Shown piece after piece: positions 41,876 to 49,726 of a stretch of 64,000 nucleotides of DNA. The DNA comes from AC-32 sp963704005 (lineage in GTDB: Bacteria; Actinomycetota; Thermoleophilia; Gaiellales; Gaiellaceae). The stretch's first letter is position 1; each line of letters begins with the position of its first letter. The stretch lies in the NCBI GenBank assembly GCA_963704005.1, contig CAVPGJ010000005.1, positions 434,001 to 498,000 of the forward strand, given 5' to 3'. A model generated the notes under the pieces. It ran no database searches, was not told the DNA's origin, and was given only the letters and a program-made list of their open reading frames with translations. Both the position numbers and the translations under genes were made by a program.

Positions 41876-43072
41876 TTGGCCGAGCTGCTGACGATCGACG
41901 AGGCCCAGCGCCTGATCCTGGAGCGGGTGGGGCCGCTGGGCCCTGAGCCGGTTTCGCTCGAGGAGGCGGGCGGGCGGATCCTGGCCGAGACGGCCGTTGC
42001 GGCGGTCGATCTCCCGCCGTTTCCGAGCTCGGCCATGGACGGTTTCGCACTGCGGTCGGAGGACACTCCGGGCCGGCTGCCGGTCGTGGAGCGCATCGCC
42101 GCCGGAGCTCCGGCCTCGCGTGACCTTCGCGCGGGCGAGGCGATGGCGATCGCCACGGGAGGCGTTGTTCCCGAGGGAGCCGATGCCGTCATCCCCTTCG
42201 AGTATGTTGTCGAGAATGAAAACAGCATTGTGGTTTCTGACGGGCTGGCTCCCGGCGCCCGCATTCGTCCTCGAGGGGGCGACATCCGTGCGGGCGATCC
42301 GGTTGTCGAAGCCGGCACGCGACTCGGGCCGGCGCAGCTCGGCGCGTTGGCGGCCGCCGGGGTGCCGAACGTCGTCTGCGGCGCGCGGCCGCGGGCCGCC
42401 GTCCTGACCACGGGAACCGAGCTCCGGTCGCCGGGCGAGCCGCTCGGGCCGGGCGAGGTCTACGAGGCGAACGGGCTGATCCTCGCTGCGCAGCTGGCGT
42501 CAGCGGGCGCTCTCGCAAAGCGCCTGGCGGCGGTGGCCGACGACGAGGGCGCGCATCGCGAGGCGCTCTCGCGGGGTCTCGAGGCGGACCTGCTCGTCAC
42601 CTCGGGAGGCGTGTCGGTGGGCCCGCACGATCTGGTGCGCCGGATCGAGGCCGAGCTCGGCGTCGAGGAGGTCTTCTGGCGCGTGGCCGTGAAGCCCGGC
42701 AAGCCGGTCGCGTTCGGCGTCCGCGGCTCCACGCTGGTCTTCGGGCTGCCGGGGAATCCGGTCTCGTCCCTCGTCGGCTTCGAGCTCTTTGTGCGCCCCG
42801 CCGTGCTCGCGTTGCAGGGCTACTCCGACCCTCTCCCGCGGTTCCGGCCGGGGCGGCTCGCGGCTGCCCTGAACCGCAATCCAGCCCGGGACGAGCTCGT
42901 CCGTGCACGGACCCGGGCCGGCGAAGAGGGCTCGGTCGAGCTCGAGCCGCTCTCAGGTCAGGAGTCGCACATGATCGCGCGCGCGGCCGGAGCCGACGCG
43001 CTCGTCCTGGTTCCTCGCGGCGACGGAGAGCTCGAGTGCGGCTCGCCGGTCCGCTACCTCGGACTCGACTGA
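41876..43072 (+). CDS. moeA: Molybdopterin molybdenumtransferase
   Basis: 398 aa from TTG 41876. Inserts molybdate into adenylylated molybdopterin. Landmarks: PPFPSSAMDGFALRSED, ATGGVVPEGADAVIPFE, TGTELRSPGEPLGPGEVYEANG, VTSGGVSVGPHDLV and FGLPGNPVSSLVGFELFV. moaC and mogA lie 15 kb away in this window. Confidence 0.94.
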   Translation: MAELLTIDEAQRLILERVGPLGPEPVSLEEAGGRILAETAVAAVDLPPFPSSAMDGFALRSEDTPGRLPVVERIAAGAPASRDLRAGEAMAIATGGVVPEGADAVIPFEYVVENENSIVVSDGLAPGARIRPRGGDIRAGDPVVEAGTRLGPAQLGALAAAGVPNVVCGARPRAAVLTTGTELRSPGEPLGPGEVYEANGLILAAQLASAGALAKRLAAVADDEGAHREALSRGLEADLLVTSGGVSVGPHDLVRRIEAELGVEEVFWRVAVKPGKPVAFGVRGSTLVFGLPGNPVSSLVGFELFVRPAVLALQGYSDPLPRFRPGRLAAALNRNPARDELVRARTRAGEEGSVELEPLSGQESHMIARAAGADALVLVPRGDGELECGSPVRYLGLD

Positions 43073-43087
43073 GTCACGCGGGGCCGA

Positions 43088-43822
43088 TCAGCCCTTGACC
43101 GCCGCAAGCGGCGCCGCGGCGAGCACCGTTACCGGCGGACGGAAGGCCCGAGCGCCCCGAGGTTGCACCTCGGCCAGCCGCGCGTAGACGAGGTAGCGGT
43201 GCGATGCGAAGAAGCGCGGGTGGCAGGCCTGGAGCACCACCACCTCGCGGCCGTGCGAGTGGAGCACGGCGAGGTCGCCGGCGCCGACGATCCGGCGCCG
43301 GAAGACCTGGTAGCGGAAGGTCCCGTAGGGCACCTCGAGCGTGACCGAGTCGCCCATCCGGATCTTCTCGATGTGCGCGAACGGCGCGAGGTAGGTCGTT
43401 CGGTGCCCGGCGATGTAGATGAGCTGCCCCTCGCCGGGCATGTAGGTGCGCAGATCGCGGCCGGGCCCCTTGCGCAGCGTCGAGTCGTCGGTGCCGTTCA
43501 CCAGGATCATCTTGAGGCCGAGCCGCGGCACGCGAATCCGGCCTATCGCCTCCCCGCGGTGCGAGTTGAGCCGGTAGCGGCGGGCCTCCCGCTTGATCGT
43601 GCCCATCTCCGCTGCAACCGACGCCGTCCTCGGGACCACGCGCGGGTGATAGGTGGCGACGCGGTGTTCGTAGCTGTGTGCGAGCTGGTGCTGCTTCCAG
43701 TGGGTGTAGAGGGCGGTGAACGGGTCCTGCCAGCGCCAGACGACGAAGACCCAGGCCAGCATCAGGAGACCGGCCACGATCAGGCCGGTGCCTGCGATCC
43801 GAACGCTGCGCTTGAGAGTCAT
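43088..43822 (-). CDS. Class E-like sortase
   Basis: 244 aa from ATG 43822. N-terminal membrane helix (about 10-30), then the sortase beta-barrel with IRVPRLGLKMILVNGTD, the catalytic His in IYIAGHRTTY, the Cys in VVLQACHPRF and the Arg in YLVYARL. It anchors proteins to the wall by a sorting motif; no obvious substrate gene nearby. ATG overlaps the M28 gene stop (ATGA). Confidence 0.88.
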   Translation of the reverse strand: MTLKRSVRIAGTGLIVAGLLMLAWVFVVWRWQDPFTALYTHWKQHQLAHSYEHRVATYHPRVVPRTASVAAEMGTIKREARRYRLNSHRGEAIGRIRVPRLGLKMILVNGTDDSTLRKGPGRDLRTYMPGEGQLIYIAGHRTTYLAPFAHIEKIRMGDSVTLEVPYGTFRYQVFRRRIVGAGDLAVLHSHGREVVVLQACHPRFFASHRYLVYARLAEVQPRGARAFRPPVTVLAAAPLAAVKG

Positions 43823-45711
43823 CCTCGTCCTTCCAATGCCCGTTCCTCGGAAGCTGACGCGCGCCTCCTTGCTCTCACTGTAAGGACCGTACGCCTGACG
43901 GCCTCTCTGATCGGCCCGCGCGGTGGCCGCTCGCGCGCGTCCGGGTACGGCGCGTACCGTGCCGCCGCGAGCGCCGCGATCTGGCCGGCGGCGGCCAGCC
44001 AGCCGGCGGCGATCACCAATGCCGGCAGGCCGGCGTAGCCGGTCGCGGCCAGCTCGGCGAGGTACCAGACCGAGTCGAGGCCGAGGCCGAAGCGGAACGC
44101 AAACGAGCCGAGCAGCAGCAGCGGCCCGATGAAGCCGGCCAGCAAGAGCGCCGCCCGCGTCCAGAACGGCCGGCCGCGCAGGTGCGGGAGCCATAGCCAT
44201 GCATGCAGGGACGGCAGCAGGAAGATCAGCGCGAACGGGTTCGTCGCGACGACGAGGAGAGCGACGACGCCGAGGGCGAGCAGCGCCGCCGCCGTGCCGG
44301 CCAGCTCCTCAGACGGCGAGACCGGCCGGCGGGGGAGCAACCGCTCGCGGGTGACGAACCAGCCGATGCCCACCAGCAGCGCGAGCCCGAGCAGGCCGAA
44401 GACCGGCCAGTTGCTGGCGGGCGAGCTGTCGGGCGGAAGCGGCACCGCCGGCGCGCTCGGCCACACGCCGGCCAGCGCGAACAGCTCGAAGATCGCGACC
44501 GTCCAGAGCCAGAACCAGGCGCGGCTGCGGTAGCTCCGCAGGGCGGGCGCGAGCGGGATGTGCCGTCTCCGGCAGCGCGCGAAGAGATCGACCGCGGCGA
44601 CCAGAAACGGCGCCAGGGCCGCGATCAGCACCAGCTCGATCGCCCAGCCCGGCAGGATCCGCGGCCCGAAGTAGACGTAGCTCGCCGTCCCCGGCGCGAG
44701 CTCGACGCCGGAGTCGAGCCAGCTCAGGAGCTGCTGCGCGGCGCGGCCGAGCTCGCCGAGGCGGTTCGGGTCGAGCCGGGACGGCCGGTCGAAGAACGGC
44801 GACGGCGGGCGCTCGCCGCCGGTGGTCAGGGTCAGGGCCGGAAGGCCGCGCGCCAGCAGCGGCCCCTGCTCGTGCAGCGTGAAGGGGAAGGCGAGGTCGA
44901 TCAGCTGCGCAAGCGCCGAAGGGCGGTGCGGCCGCTCGCCGGTCTGCTCGAGGATCCGCTCGGAGGCGGTCTCCACGATCCCCGACGATGCGAGGCGGGG
45001 CTCGGTTCCCGCGAGGACGAGGCGCGGCGGAGCGCGCGCGGCGATCGCGTCGAGATCGACAACGGCGAGCACGTGCCCCTCGTGGGTGGCGGCGAAGTGG
45101 CGGGCGCCTAGGGCGCCGAAGGCGCCGCCGTCGGTCGCGACGAAGACAAGCGTGTGCAGCGGGCTCAGCGCCCGGCTGCCGGGCGCGGCGACGGGCGTTC
45201 CGTAGGAGCGGGCGAGCTCGAGGAGCGCGGCGATTCCGGAGGCGTTGTCGTTGGCTCCCGGCCCTGTTCCGTTGTCGTCCCTGTGGGCCATCACGACGAT
45301 CTCGCTCGGTAGCCGGCCCGGGATCGTGAGCACCTGGTTGACGAGCGTCTGCGACCCGCGGCCGGGGAGGTCGGCGCGGAAGCGTTCGGCGATGGGCTGG
45401 AGCCCGTAGGGCGCGAGCTGCTGAGCGAACCAGCTGACAGCGCCGGCTGCGCCCGCCGTGCCGGGCACGCGATCGGGGTAGTTCCCGGAGAGCTCTCTCG
45501 CGAGCGTCAGCGCGCCGGTCCGGTCGAAGGTCGCCGGCAGCGAGGGCTGCGGCACCGGCAACGGGTCGGCCTTCCGTACGGTGAAGGTCGCGAGCAGGAG
45601 CGGGATGCCGACGAGCAGCCAGGTGCCGCGGTAGAGCCTGCCGCTGACGGGGCGCTCGAGCGAGCCGGGCCGCGGTCGGCGCCGCGCAGGACGGGGCGGG
45701 AGCGCCGCCAT
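43819..45711 (-). CDS. M28-like membrane protein lacking the catalytic Glu pair
   Basis: 630 aa from ATG 45711 (TACTAT 9 bases upstream). One N-terminal helix, an extracytoplasmic M28 aminopeptidase-like domain (about 60-340), then about seven membrane helices. Metal ligands His/Asp in MAHRDDNG, Asp in GANDNASG, Asp in VVDLDAIA and His in LHEQGPLL are present. Where active M28 enzymes have the EE of DGEExGLxGS, this reads DGGAFGALGA, so general base and one zinc ligand are missing. Possibly a binding or regulatory pseudo-enzyme coupled to the sortase. Confidence 0.78.
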   Translation of the reverse strand: MAALPPRPARRRPRPGSLERPVSGRLYRGTWLLVGIPLLLATFTVRKADPLPVPQPSLPATFDRTGALTLARELSGNYPDRVPGTAGAAGAVSWFAQQLAPYGLQPIAERFRADLPGRGSQTLVNQVLTIPGRLPSEIVVMAHRDDNGTGPGANDNASGIAALLELARSYGTPVAAPGSRALSPLHTLVFVATDGGAFGALGARHFAATHEGHVLAVVDLDAIAARAPPRLVLAGTEPRLASSGIVETASERILEQTGERPHRPSALAQLIDLAFPFTLHEQGPLLARGLPALTLTTGGERPPSPFFDRPSRLDPNRLGELGRAAQQLLSWLDSGVELAPGTASYVYFGPRILPGWAIELVLIAALAPFLVAAVDLFARCRRRHIPLAPALRSYRSRAWFWLWTVAIFELFALAGVWPSAPAVPLPPDSSPASNWPVFGLLGLALLVGIGWFVTRERLLPRRPVSPSEELAGTAAALLALGVVALLVVATNPFALIFLLPSLHAWLWLPHLRGRPFWTRAALLLAGFIGPLLLLGSFAFRFGLGLDSVWYLAELAATGYAGLPALVIAAGWLAAAGQIAALAAARYAPYPDARERPPRGPIREAVRRTVLTVRARRRASASEERALEGRG

Positions 45712-45719
45712 ACCCTGGC

Positions 45720-45740
45720 TATAGTAGGTGGCAGACCTAC
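45720..45740. promoter_or_regulatory. Divergent promoter and inverted repeat (M28 / response regulator)
   Basis: Plus TATAGT (45720-45725) and minus TACTAT (45726-45721) overlap. Adjoining is GTAGGT-GGCAG-ACCTAC (45724-45740), a perfect 6-bp dyad at the expected plus-strand transcription start, possibly a binding site of the response regulator. Confidence 0.45.
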
Positions 45741-45761
45741 CAGCGCCGGCAGGCATTGCCG

Positions 45762-46457
45762 ATGCCAGATTCCTCGACCATTCTGCTCGTCGACGACGAG
45801 GACGCCGTTCAGAAGCTCCTCGCCTATCCGCTCGAACGCGACGGCTTCCGCGTGCTGCAGGCGCGTGACGGCCAGGAGGCGCTAGAGCGGTTCGAGCGCG
45901 AGCACGTCGACCTGGTCGTGCTCGACGTGATGCTGCCGAAGCTCGACGGGCTCGAGGTCTGCAAGCGGCTCCGCGCTGCGAGCGCCGTGCCGATCATCAT
46001 GCTGACCGCGCGCGACGACGAGCTGGACAAGGTGCTCGGCCTCGAGCTCGGCGCCGACGACTACATCACGAAGCCGTTCTCGATCCGCGAGTTCCGCAGC
46101 CGGGTGCGCGCGCTCCTGCGCCGTGCCGCAACGGCGCCTGCGGGGGCCGGCGAGGAGCAGATCCGGAACAGCGGCCTGACCATCGACCTCGCGCGGCGTG
46201 AGATCAGCGCGCAGGGCCGTGACGTCCAGCTCACGTACGTCGAGTTCGAGCTGCTGCGCACGCTTGCCGCGCACGCGGGGCGCGTCTACTCGCGCGAACA
46301 GCTCCTCCAGGCGCTCTGGGGCGGCTCGGACTACCGCGAGCCTCGCACGATCGACGTGCACGTCCGGCATCTCCGCGAGAAGCTCGAGCGCGACCCGGCC
46401 GATCCGGAGTTCATCCTCACCGTGCGCGGCGTCGGCTACCGCTTCCGCAGCCCGTGA
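45762..46457 (+). CDS. OmpR/PhoB-family response regulator
   Basis: 231 aa from ATG 45762. Receiver domain with ILLVDDED, phosphoacceptor Asp in VVLDVMLPKLDGLE, MLTARDDE and Lys in DYITKPFSIRE; DNA-binding winged helix with LTYVEFELLRTLAAHAGRVY and RTIDVHVRHLREKLE. Partner of the histidine kinase that overlaps it by 4 bases. Targets unknown. Confidence 0.93.
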   Translation: MPDSSTILLVDDEDAVQKLLAYPLERDGFRVLQARDGQEALERFEREHVDLVVLDVMLPKLDGLEVCKRLRAASAVPIIMLTARDDELDKVLGLELGADDYITKPFSIREFRSRVRALLRRAATAPAGAGEEQIRNSGLTIDLARREISAQGRDVQLTYVEFELLRTLAAHAGRVYSREQLLQALWGGSDYREPRTIDVHVRHLREKLERDPADPEFILTVRGVGYRFRSP

Positions 46458-47881
46458 GCCGCTTCTTCCACAGCGTCGGCACCCGGCTCAGCCTGGCGCT
46501 GGTTCTGGTCGTCGGGATCAGCCTCGGAATCGTCTACCTCGCGGTCGTTCCCTCGTTGCAGAGCCGTCTTGAGAATGCGCGCCTGGCCCAGCTGAGCCGC
46601 GCGGCCGGCGATCTCCGCGGACAGGTGGTGAGGGACACGCAGGGGCAGGTGTACTTCAACCTGCAGGCCCTCGCGGACACGGAATCGCGTGACATCGGCG
46701 CCCGGGTCGCGGTTCTCCCTTCGACGCTGACCGGCCCGATCGCCGACTCGAGCTCGTCGTCGGCGCAGTTCACCAACGACCCGCTCGCCGCCAAGGCGCT
46801 TGCGAACGGGCGCCTGGAGTCCGGAACCGTCGTGCACGGCGAGAAGCGGTACGCCGAGGTGGCCGCGCCATACGTGAACGGGACGGGGAGCTACGTGCTG
46901 ATGCTCAGCGACTCCCTCGACAGCCAGCTCGGCAGTGTGCACCTCGTGCAGCGGCGCGTGCTGCAGTCGGCCGCCGCGGCGCTGCTGATCTCGCTCCTGC
47001 TCGGCTACGGCGGCGCCTGGGTCTTCGCCCGGCGGATCCGGCGCCTGGAACGGTCGGCGGAGCGAATCGCGGGCGGCCGCTTCGACGAGCCCGTCCGCGA
47101 CAGCGGCCGGGACGAGCTCGGGGATCTCGCGGTCGCATTCGAGCGCATGCGCGTCCGGCTGGCGCAGCTCGACGACGCGCGGCGCGAATTCGTGGCCAAC
47201 GCCTCCCACGAGCTGCGAACGCCGCTTTTCTCGCTCGCCGGGTTCCTCGAGCTGATGGACGACGCCGACATGGACGAGCAGACGCGGCTGGAGTTCCTCG
47301 ACTCGATGCGCGAGCAGGTCACCCGCCTGACGAAGCTCGCCTCCGACCTGCTCGACCTCTCGCGCCTGGACGCGGGCCGGATGACCGTCGAGCGCGAGCC
47401 CGTCGACCTGGCCGCGCTGGCCGAGGAGCTCGTCGAGGAGTTCGGGCCGGCGACGCGGGCCTCAGAGCATCGCCTGGAGACCACCGGCGGCGAAGGCGCG
47501 GTCGCGGACGCCGACGAGCTGCGGGCGCTCCAGATCGGCCGGATCCTGGTCGAAAACGCGCTTCTGCACACTCCGATGGGCACTCCGGTGCGGGTTCGCG
47601 CCTCGGCACGCGGCGACAGCGTGGTGCTCGAGGTCGAGGACGAGGGCGGCGGCATCGCCCCGGAGCAGCAGGAGCAGCTGTTCGAGCGCTTCTACCGGCT
47701 CGACGGCACCCGCGCGTCCGGCAGCGGCCTCGGCCTTGCGATCGCAAAACAGCTAGCCGAGCTGATGGAGGGCGCGCTCGAGCTGAAATCGAAGGGCGGC
47801 CGGACGACGTTCACGCTGATCCTGCCCGCGGCGCGCGCCGCATCACCCCAGCCACGGGAGCTCGAGACCGTTTTGCCGTGA
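46454..47881 (+). CDS. Sensor histidine kinase
   Basis: 475 aa from GTG 46454. Membrane helix (about 12-32), extracytoplasmic sensor (33-165), second helix (about 172-195), HAMP (196-245), HisKA with NASHELRTPLFSL, HATPase with N-box VENALLHTPMG, VEDEGGGI and GSGLGLAIAK. Autophosphorylates and passes phosphate to the adjacent regulator. Signal unknown. Confidence 0.93.
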   Translation: MSRFFHSVGTRLSLALVLVVGISLGIVYLAVVPSLQSRLENARLAQLSRAAGDLRGQVVRDTQGQVYFNLQALADTESRDIGARVAVLPSTLTGPIADSSSSSAQFTNDPLAAKALANGRLESGTVVHGEKRYAEVAAPYVNGTGSYVLMLSDSLDSQLGSVHLVQRRVLQSAAAALLISLLLGYGGAWVFARRIRRLERSAERIAGGRFDEPVRDSGRDELGDLAVAFERMRVRLAQLDDARREFVANASHELRTPLFSLAGFLELMDDADMDEQTRLEFLDSMREQVTRLTKLASDLLDLSRLDAGRMTVEREPVDLAALAEELVEEFGPATRASEHRLETTGGEGAVADADELRALQIGRILVENALLHTPMGTPVRVRASARGDSVVLEVEDEGGGIAPEQQEQLFERFYRLDGTRASGSGLGLAIAKQLAELMEGALELKSKGGRTTFTLILPAARAASPQPRELETVLP

Positions 47882-47887
47882 AAACGG
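47868..47887 (+). terminator. Hairpin over the kinase stop codon
   Basis: CCGTTTT-GCCGTG-AAAACGG, a 7-bp stem spanning the TGA at 47879. No T-run follows, so it is a weak candidate. Confidence 0.3.
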
Positions 47888-47912
47888 CGCTGGCGCCCGC
47901 GCCCGCCGCAGC

Positions 47913-47918
47913 TACAGT
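47913..47918 (+). promoter_or_regulatory. -10 hexamer of the HtrA gene
   Basis: TACAGT ends 9 bases before the GTG at 47928. Confidence 0.35.
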
Positions 47919-47927
47919 GCGTCAGCC

Positions 47928-49133
47928 GTGCGCCCCGCTCAGCTTGCCGCCGTCGCAGTCGTCTGCGCACTCGTGGGCGGCGCAGCCGCGCTGACGGCCG
48001 GAAAGCTCGCCGGCTGGGTCGGCCCGCGTTCGACGACGACCGTCTTCCGCGCTTCGCCGCTGCTGCCCGACAGCATCGCGGTGCCGGCCGCCGTCGGGCC
48101 CGAGGCAAAGCCGTTGGCCGGAAACGGCTTCGACCCGCGGCGGATCTACGCCGCGCGCGCCCCCGGGGTTGTGACGATCTTCTCGGAGTTCGGCAGCGAT
48201 CCCGCCAGCGCCACCGTCGCGCAGGGCTCGGGGTTCGTGGTCTCTCCACAGGGCTACGTCCTGACCAACTCGCACGTGATCACCAACGCCGGCGAGGGGT
48301 CGAGCGTCCACGCGGCCGACCGGGTCTACGTCGTGTTCGAGGACCGCGACCGGGTCGCGGCCAAGGTCGTCGGCTGGGACGTGTTCGACGACGTCGGGCT
48401 GCTCAAGGTCGATCCGTCCCAGCACGCGCTCGCTCCCGTCCCGCTCGGCAACTCGGCCGCCATCGTCGTCGGCGAGCCGGTGGCCGCGATCGGAAGCCCG
48501 TTCGGCAACGAGGACTCGCTGGGCGTCGGCGTCGTCTCGGCGATCCACCGCTCGATCGAGTCCCTCACTTCCAACTTCTCGCTGGTCGACGCGATCCAGA
48601 CAGACGCTCCGATCAACCACGGCAACTCGGGCGGGCCGCTGTTCGACGCGCGCGGCCGCGTGATCGGGATCAACGCTCAGATCCGCAGCAACTCCGGAAA
48701 CGCCGAGGGCGTCGGGTTCGCCGTGCCCATCAACTCGGCGCGCCGCTCGCTGCAGCAGCTGGTCGCCAGCGGCGCGGTCTCCTACGCGTTCGTGGGCGTC
48801 GTGACGTCCGACCTGACGCCGGCAGTTGCGCGTCACTTCGGCTACGGCGTCCAGCGGGGCGCCGTCCTGACGAAGATCAAGCCGAATTCGCCCGCCGCCG
48901 CCGCGCACCTGCACGCCGACTCGCATCTCGGCTCGTACCTCGGCGTCGATTTCCCGAAGCGCTCGGACGTGATCGTCGCGATCGCAGGCCGGCCGGTCAC
49001 GAGCTCCGAGGACGTTGTGCGGATTGTCACAGATCGCCTCTCACCCGGGCAGCGCGTCCGGTTCACGATCGTCCGCGACGGCAAGCGCCTCGAAGTACCC
49101 GTTGTCCTGACCTCCCGCTCATCGAAGCCGTAG
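47928..49133 (+). CDS. HtrA/DegP-like membrane-anchored serine protease with PDZ domain
   Basis: 401 aa from GTG 47928. N-terminal signal anchor (about 5-25), trypsin-like domain (about 75-275) with catalytic His in VLTNSHVI, Asp in FDDVGLLKVD and Ser in HGNSGGPLFD, then one PDZ domain (about 285-395, VIVAIAGRPVTSSEDVV). Degrades or refolds damaged envelope proteins. Next to the two-component system, which may control it. Confidence 0.93.
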   Translation: MRPAQLAAVAVVCALVGGAAALTAGKLAGWVGPRSTTTVFRASPLLPDSIAVPAAVGPEAKPLAGNGFDPRRIYAARAPGVVTIFSEFGSDPASATVAQGSGFVVSPQGYVLTNSHVITNAGEGSSVHAADRVYVVFEDRDRVAAKVVGWDVFDDVGLLKVDPSQHALAPVPLGNSAAIVVGEPVAAIGSPFGNEDSLGVGVVSAIHRSIESLTSNFSLVDAIQTDAPINHGNSGGPLFDARGRVIGINAQIRSNSGNAEGVGFAVPINSARRSLQQLVASGAVSYAFVGVVTSDLTPAVARHFGYGVQRGAVLTKIKPNSPAAAAHLHADSHLGSYLGVDFPKRSDVIVAIAGRPVTSSEDVVRIVTDRLSPGQRVRFTIVRDGKRLEVPVVLTSRSSKP

Positions 49134-49197
49134 ATCGGAAACCGATGGAGTGTCGCGCAGAGCCAGGAGGCCGTAGAGCGGGGGTAGGGGCGAAGCG

Positions 49198-49629
49198 ATG
49201 AGCGATGAGGGGCGCTCCGTACGCCTGACCATTCCGGCCAAGGCGGAGTACATCACGCTGGGCCGGCTGACCCTGACCGCGCTCGCCGGGGTCCGCCCCG
49301 TCTCGGACGAGACGCTGCACGACCTCAAGCTCGCCCTGACCGAGGCGTGCACGAACTCGGTCCAGCACGCCTGCCAGGACGGCCGTGTCGGCACGGTGGA
49401 GATCCTCTACGAGCTCGAGCCGGACCGGCTCGCGGTCGAGGTCGCCGACCAGGGCCCGGGCTTCGAGGTGCCCGAGCGCGAGGACAACGGCGACGGTGAC
49501 CCGGACGCCAACCTCTCGGAGAGCGGGCTCGGCATCGCGATCATCCGCGCGCTCGCCGACGAGGTCGAGATCGGCCCCCGGGGCGACGGCGGCTCACGCC
49601 TCCGCTTCGTGAAGCTGCTGACCGATTAA
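49198..49629 (+). CDS. RsbW/SpoIIAB-like anti-sigma kinase
   Basis: 143 aa, a stand-alone GHKL ATPase. N-box ALTEACTNSVQHA, G1 VADQGPGFEV, G2 ESGLGIAIIRAL. Such proteins bind and phosphorylate anti-anti-sigma factors or hold a sigma factor; neither partner is adjacent. GGGGTAGGGG lies before the ATG. TAA followed at once by a dispersed repeat. Confidence 0.88.
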   Translation: MSDEGRSVRLTIPAKAEYITLGRLTLTALAGVRPVSDETLHDLKLALTEACTNSVQHACQDGRVGTVEILYELEPDRLAVEVADQGPGFEVPEREDNGDGDPDANLSESGLGIAIIRALADEVEIGPRGDGGSRLRFVKLLTD

Positions 49630-49682
49630 GGCGTTCGCTTGCGATGCCGACTAGAGGCCGTGACGGCTTCGCCGTTGCGGCC
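49630..49682 (+). repeat. Dispersed repeat, short form
   Basis: Stem-loop 2 (49630-49648, CTTG loop) begins one base after the TAA of the kinase gene; stem-loop 1 (49656-49682) is GGCCGTGACGGC-TTC-GCCGTTGCGGCC. Confidence 0.75.
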
Positions 49683-49690
49683 GTCTTGAC

Positions 49691-49715
49691 TATCCTCGGC
49701 GCGGCCCCGGGGCCG
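49691..49715 (+). promoter_or_regulatory. treT promoter and palindromic leader
   Basis: TATCCT (49691-49696) as -10, then the 14-base palindrome CGGCCCCGGGGCCG (49702-49715) in the roughly 25-base leader before ATG 49727. Confidence 0.35.
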
Positions 49716-49726
49716 ACCCCACTCTC

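Noticed and set aside
49691..49726. Palindrome CGGCCCCGGGGCCG as a riboswitch before treT
   Set aside because: The leader is only about 25 bases, too short for a known aptamer; kept only as a possible hairpin.
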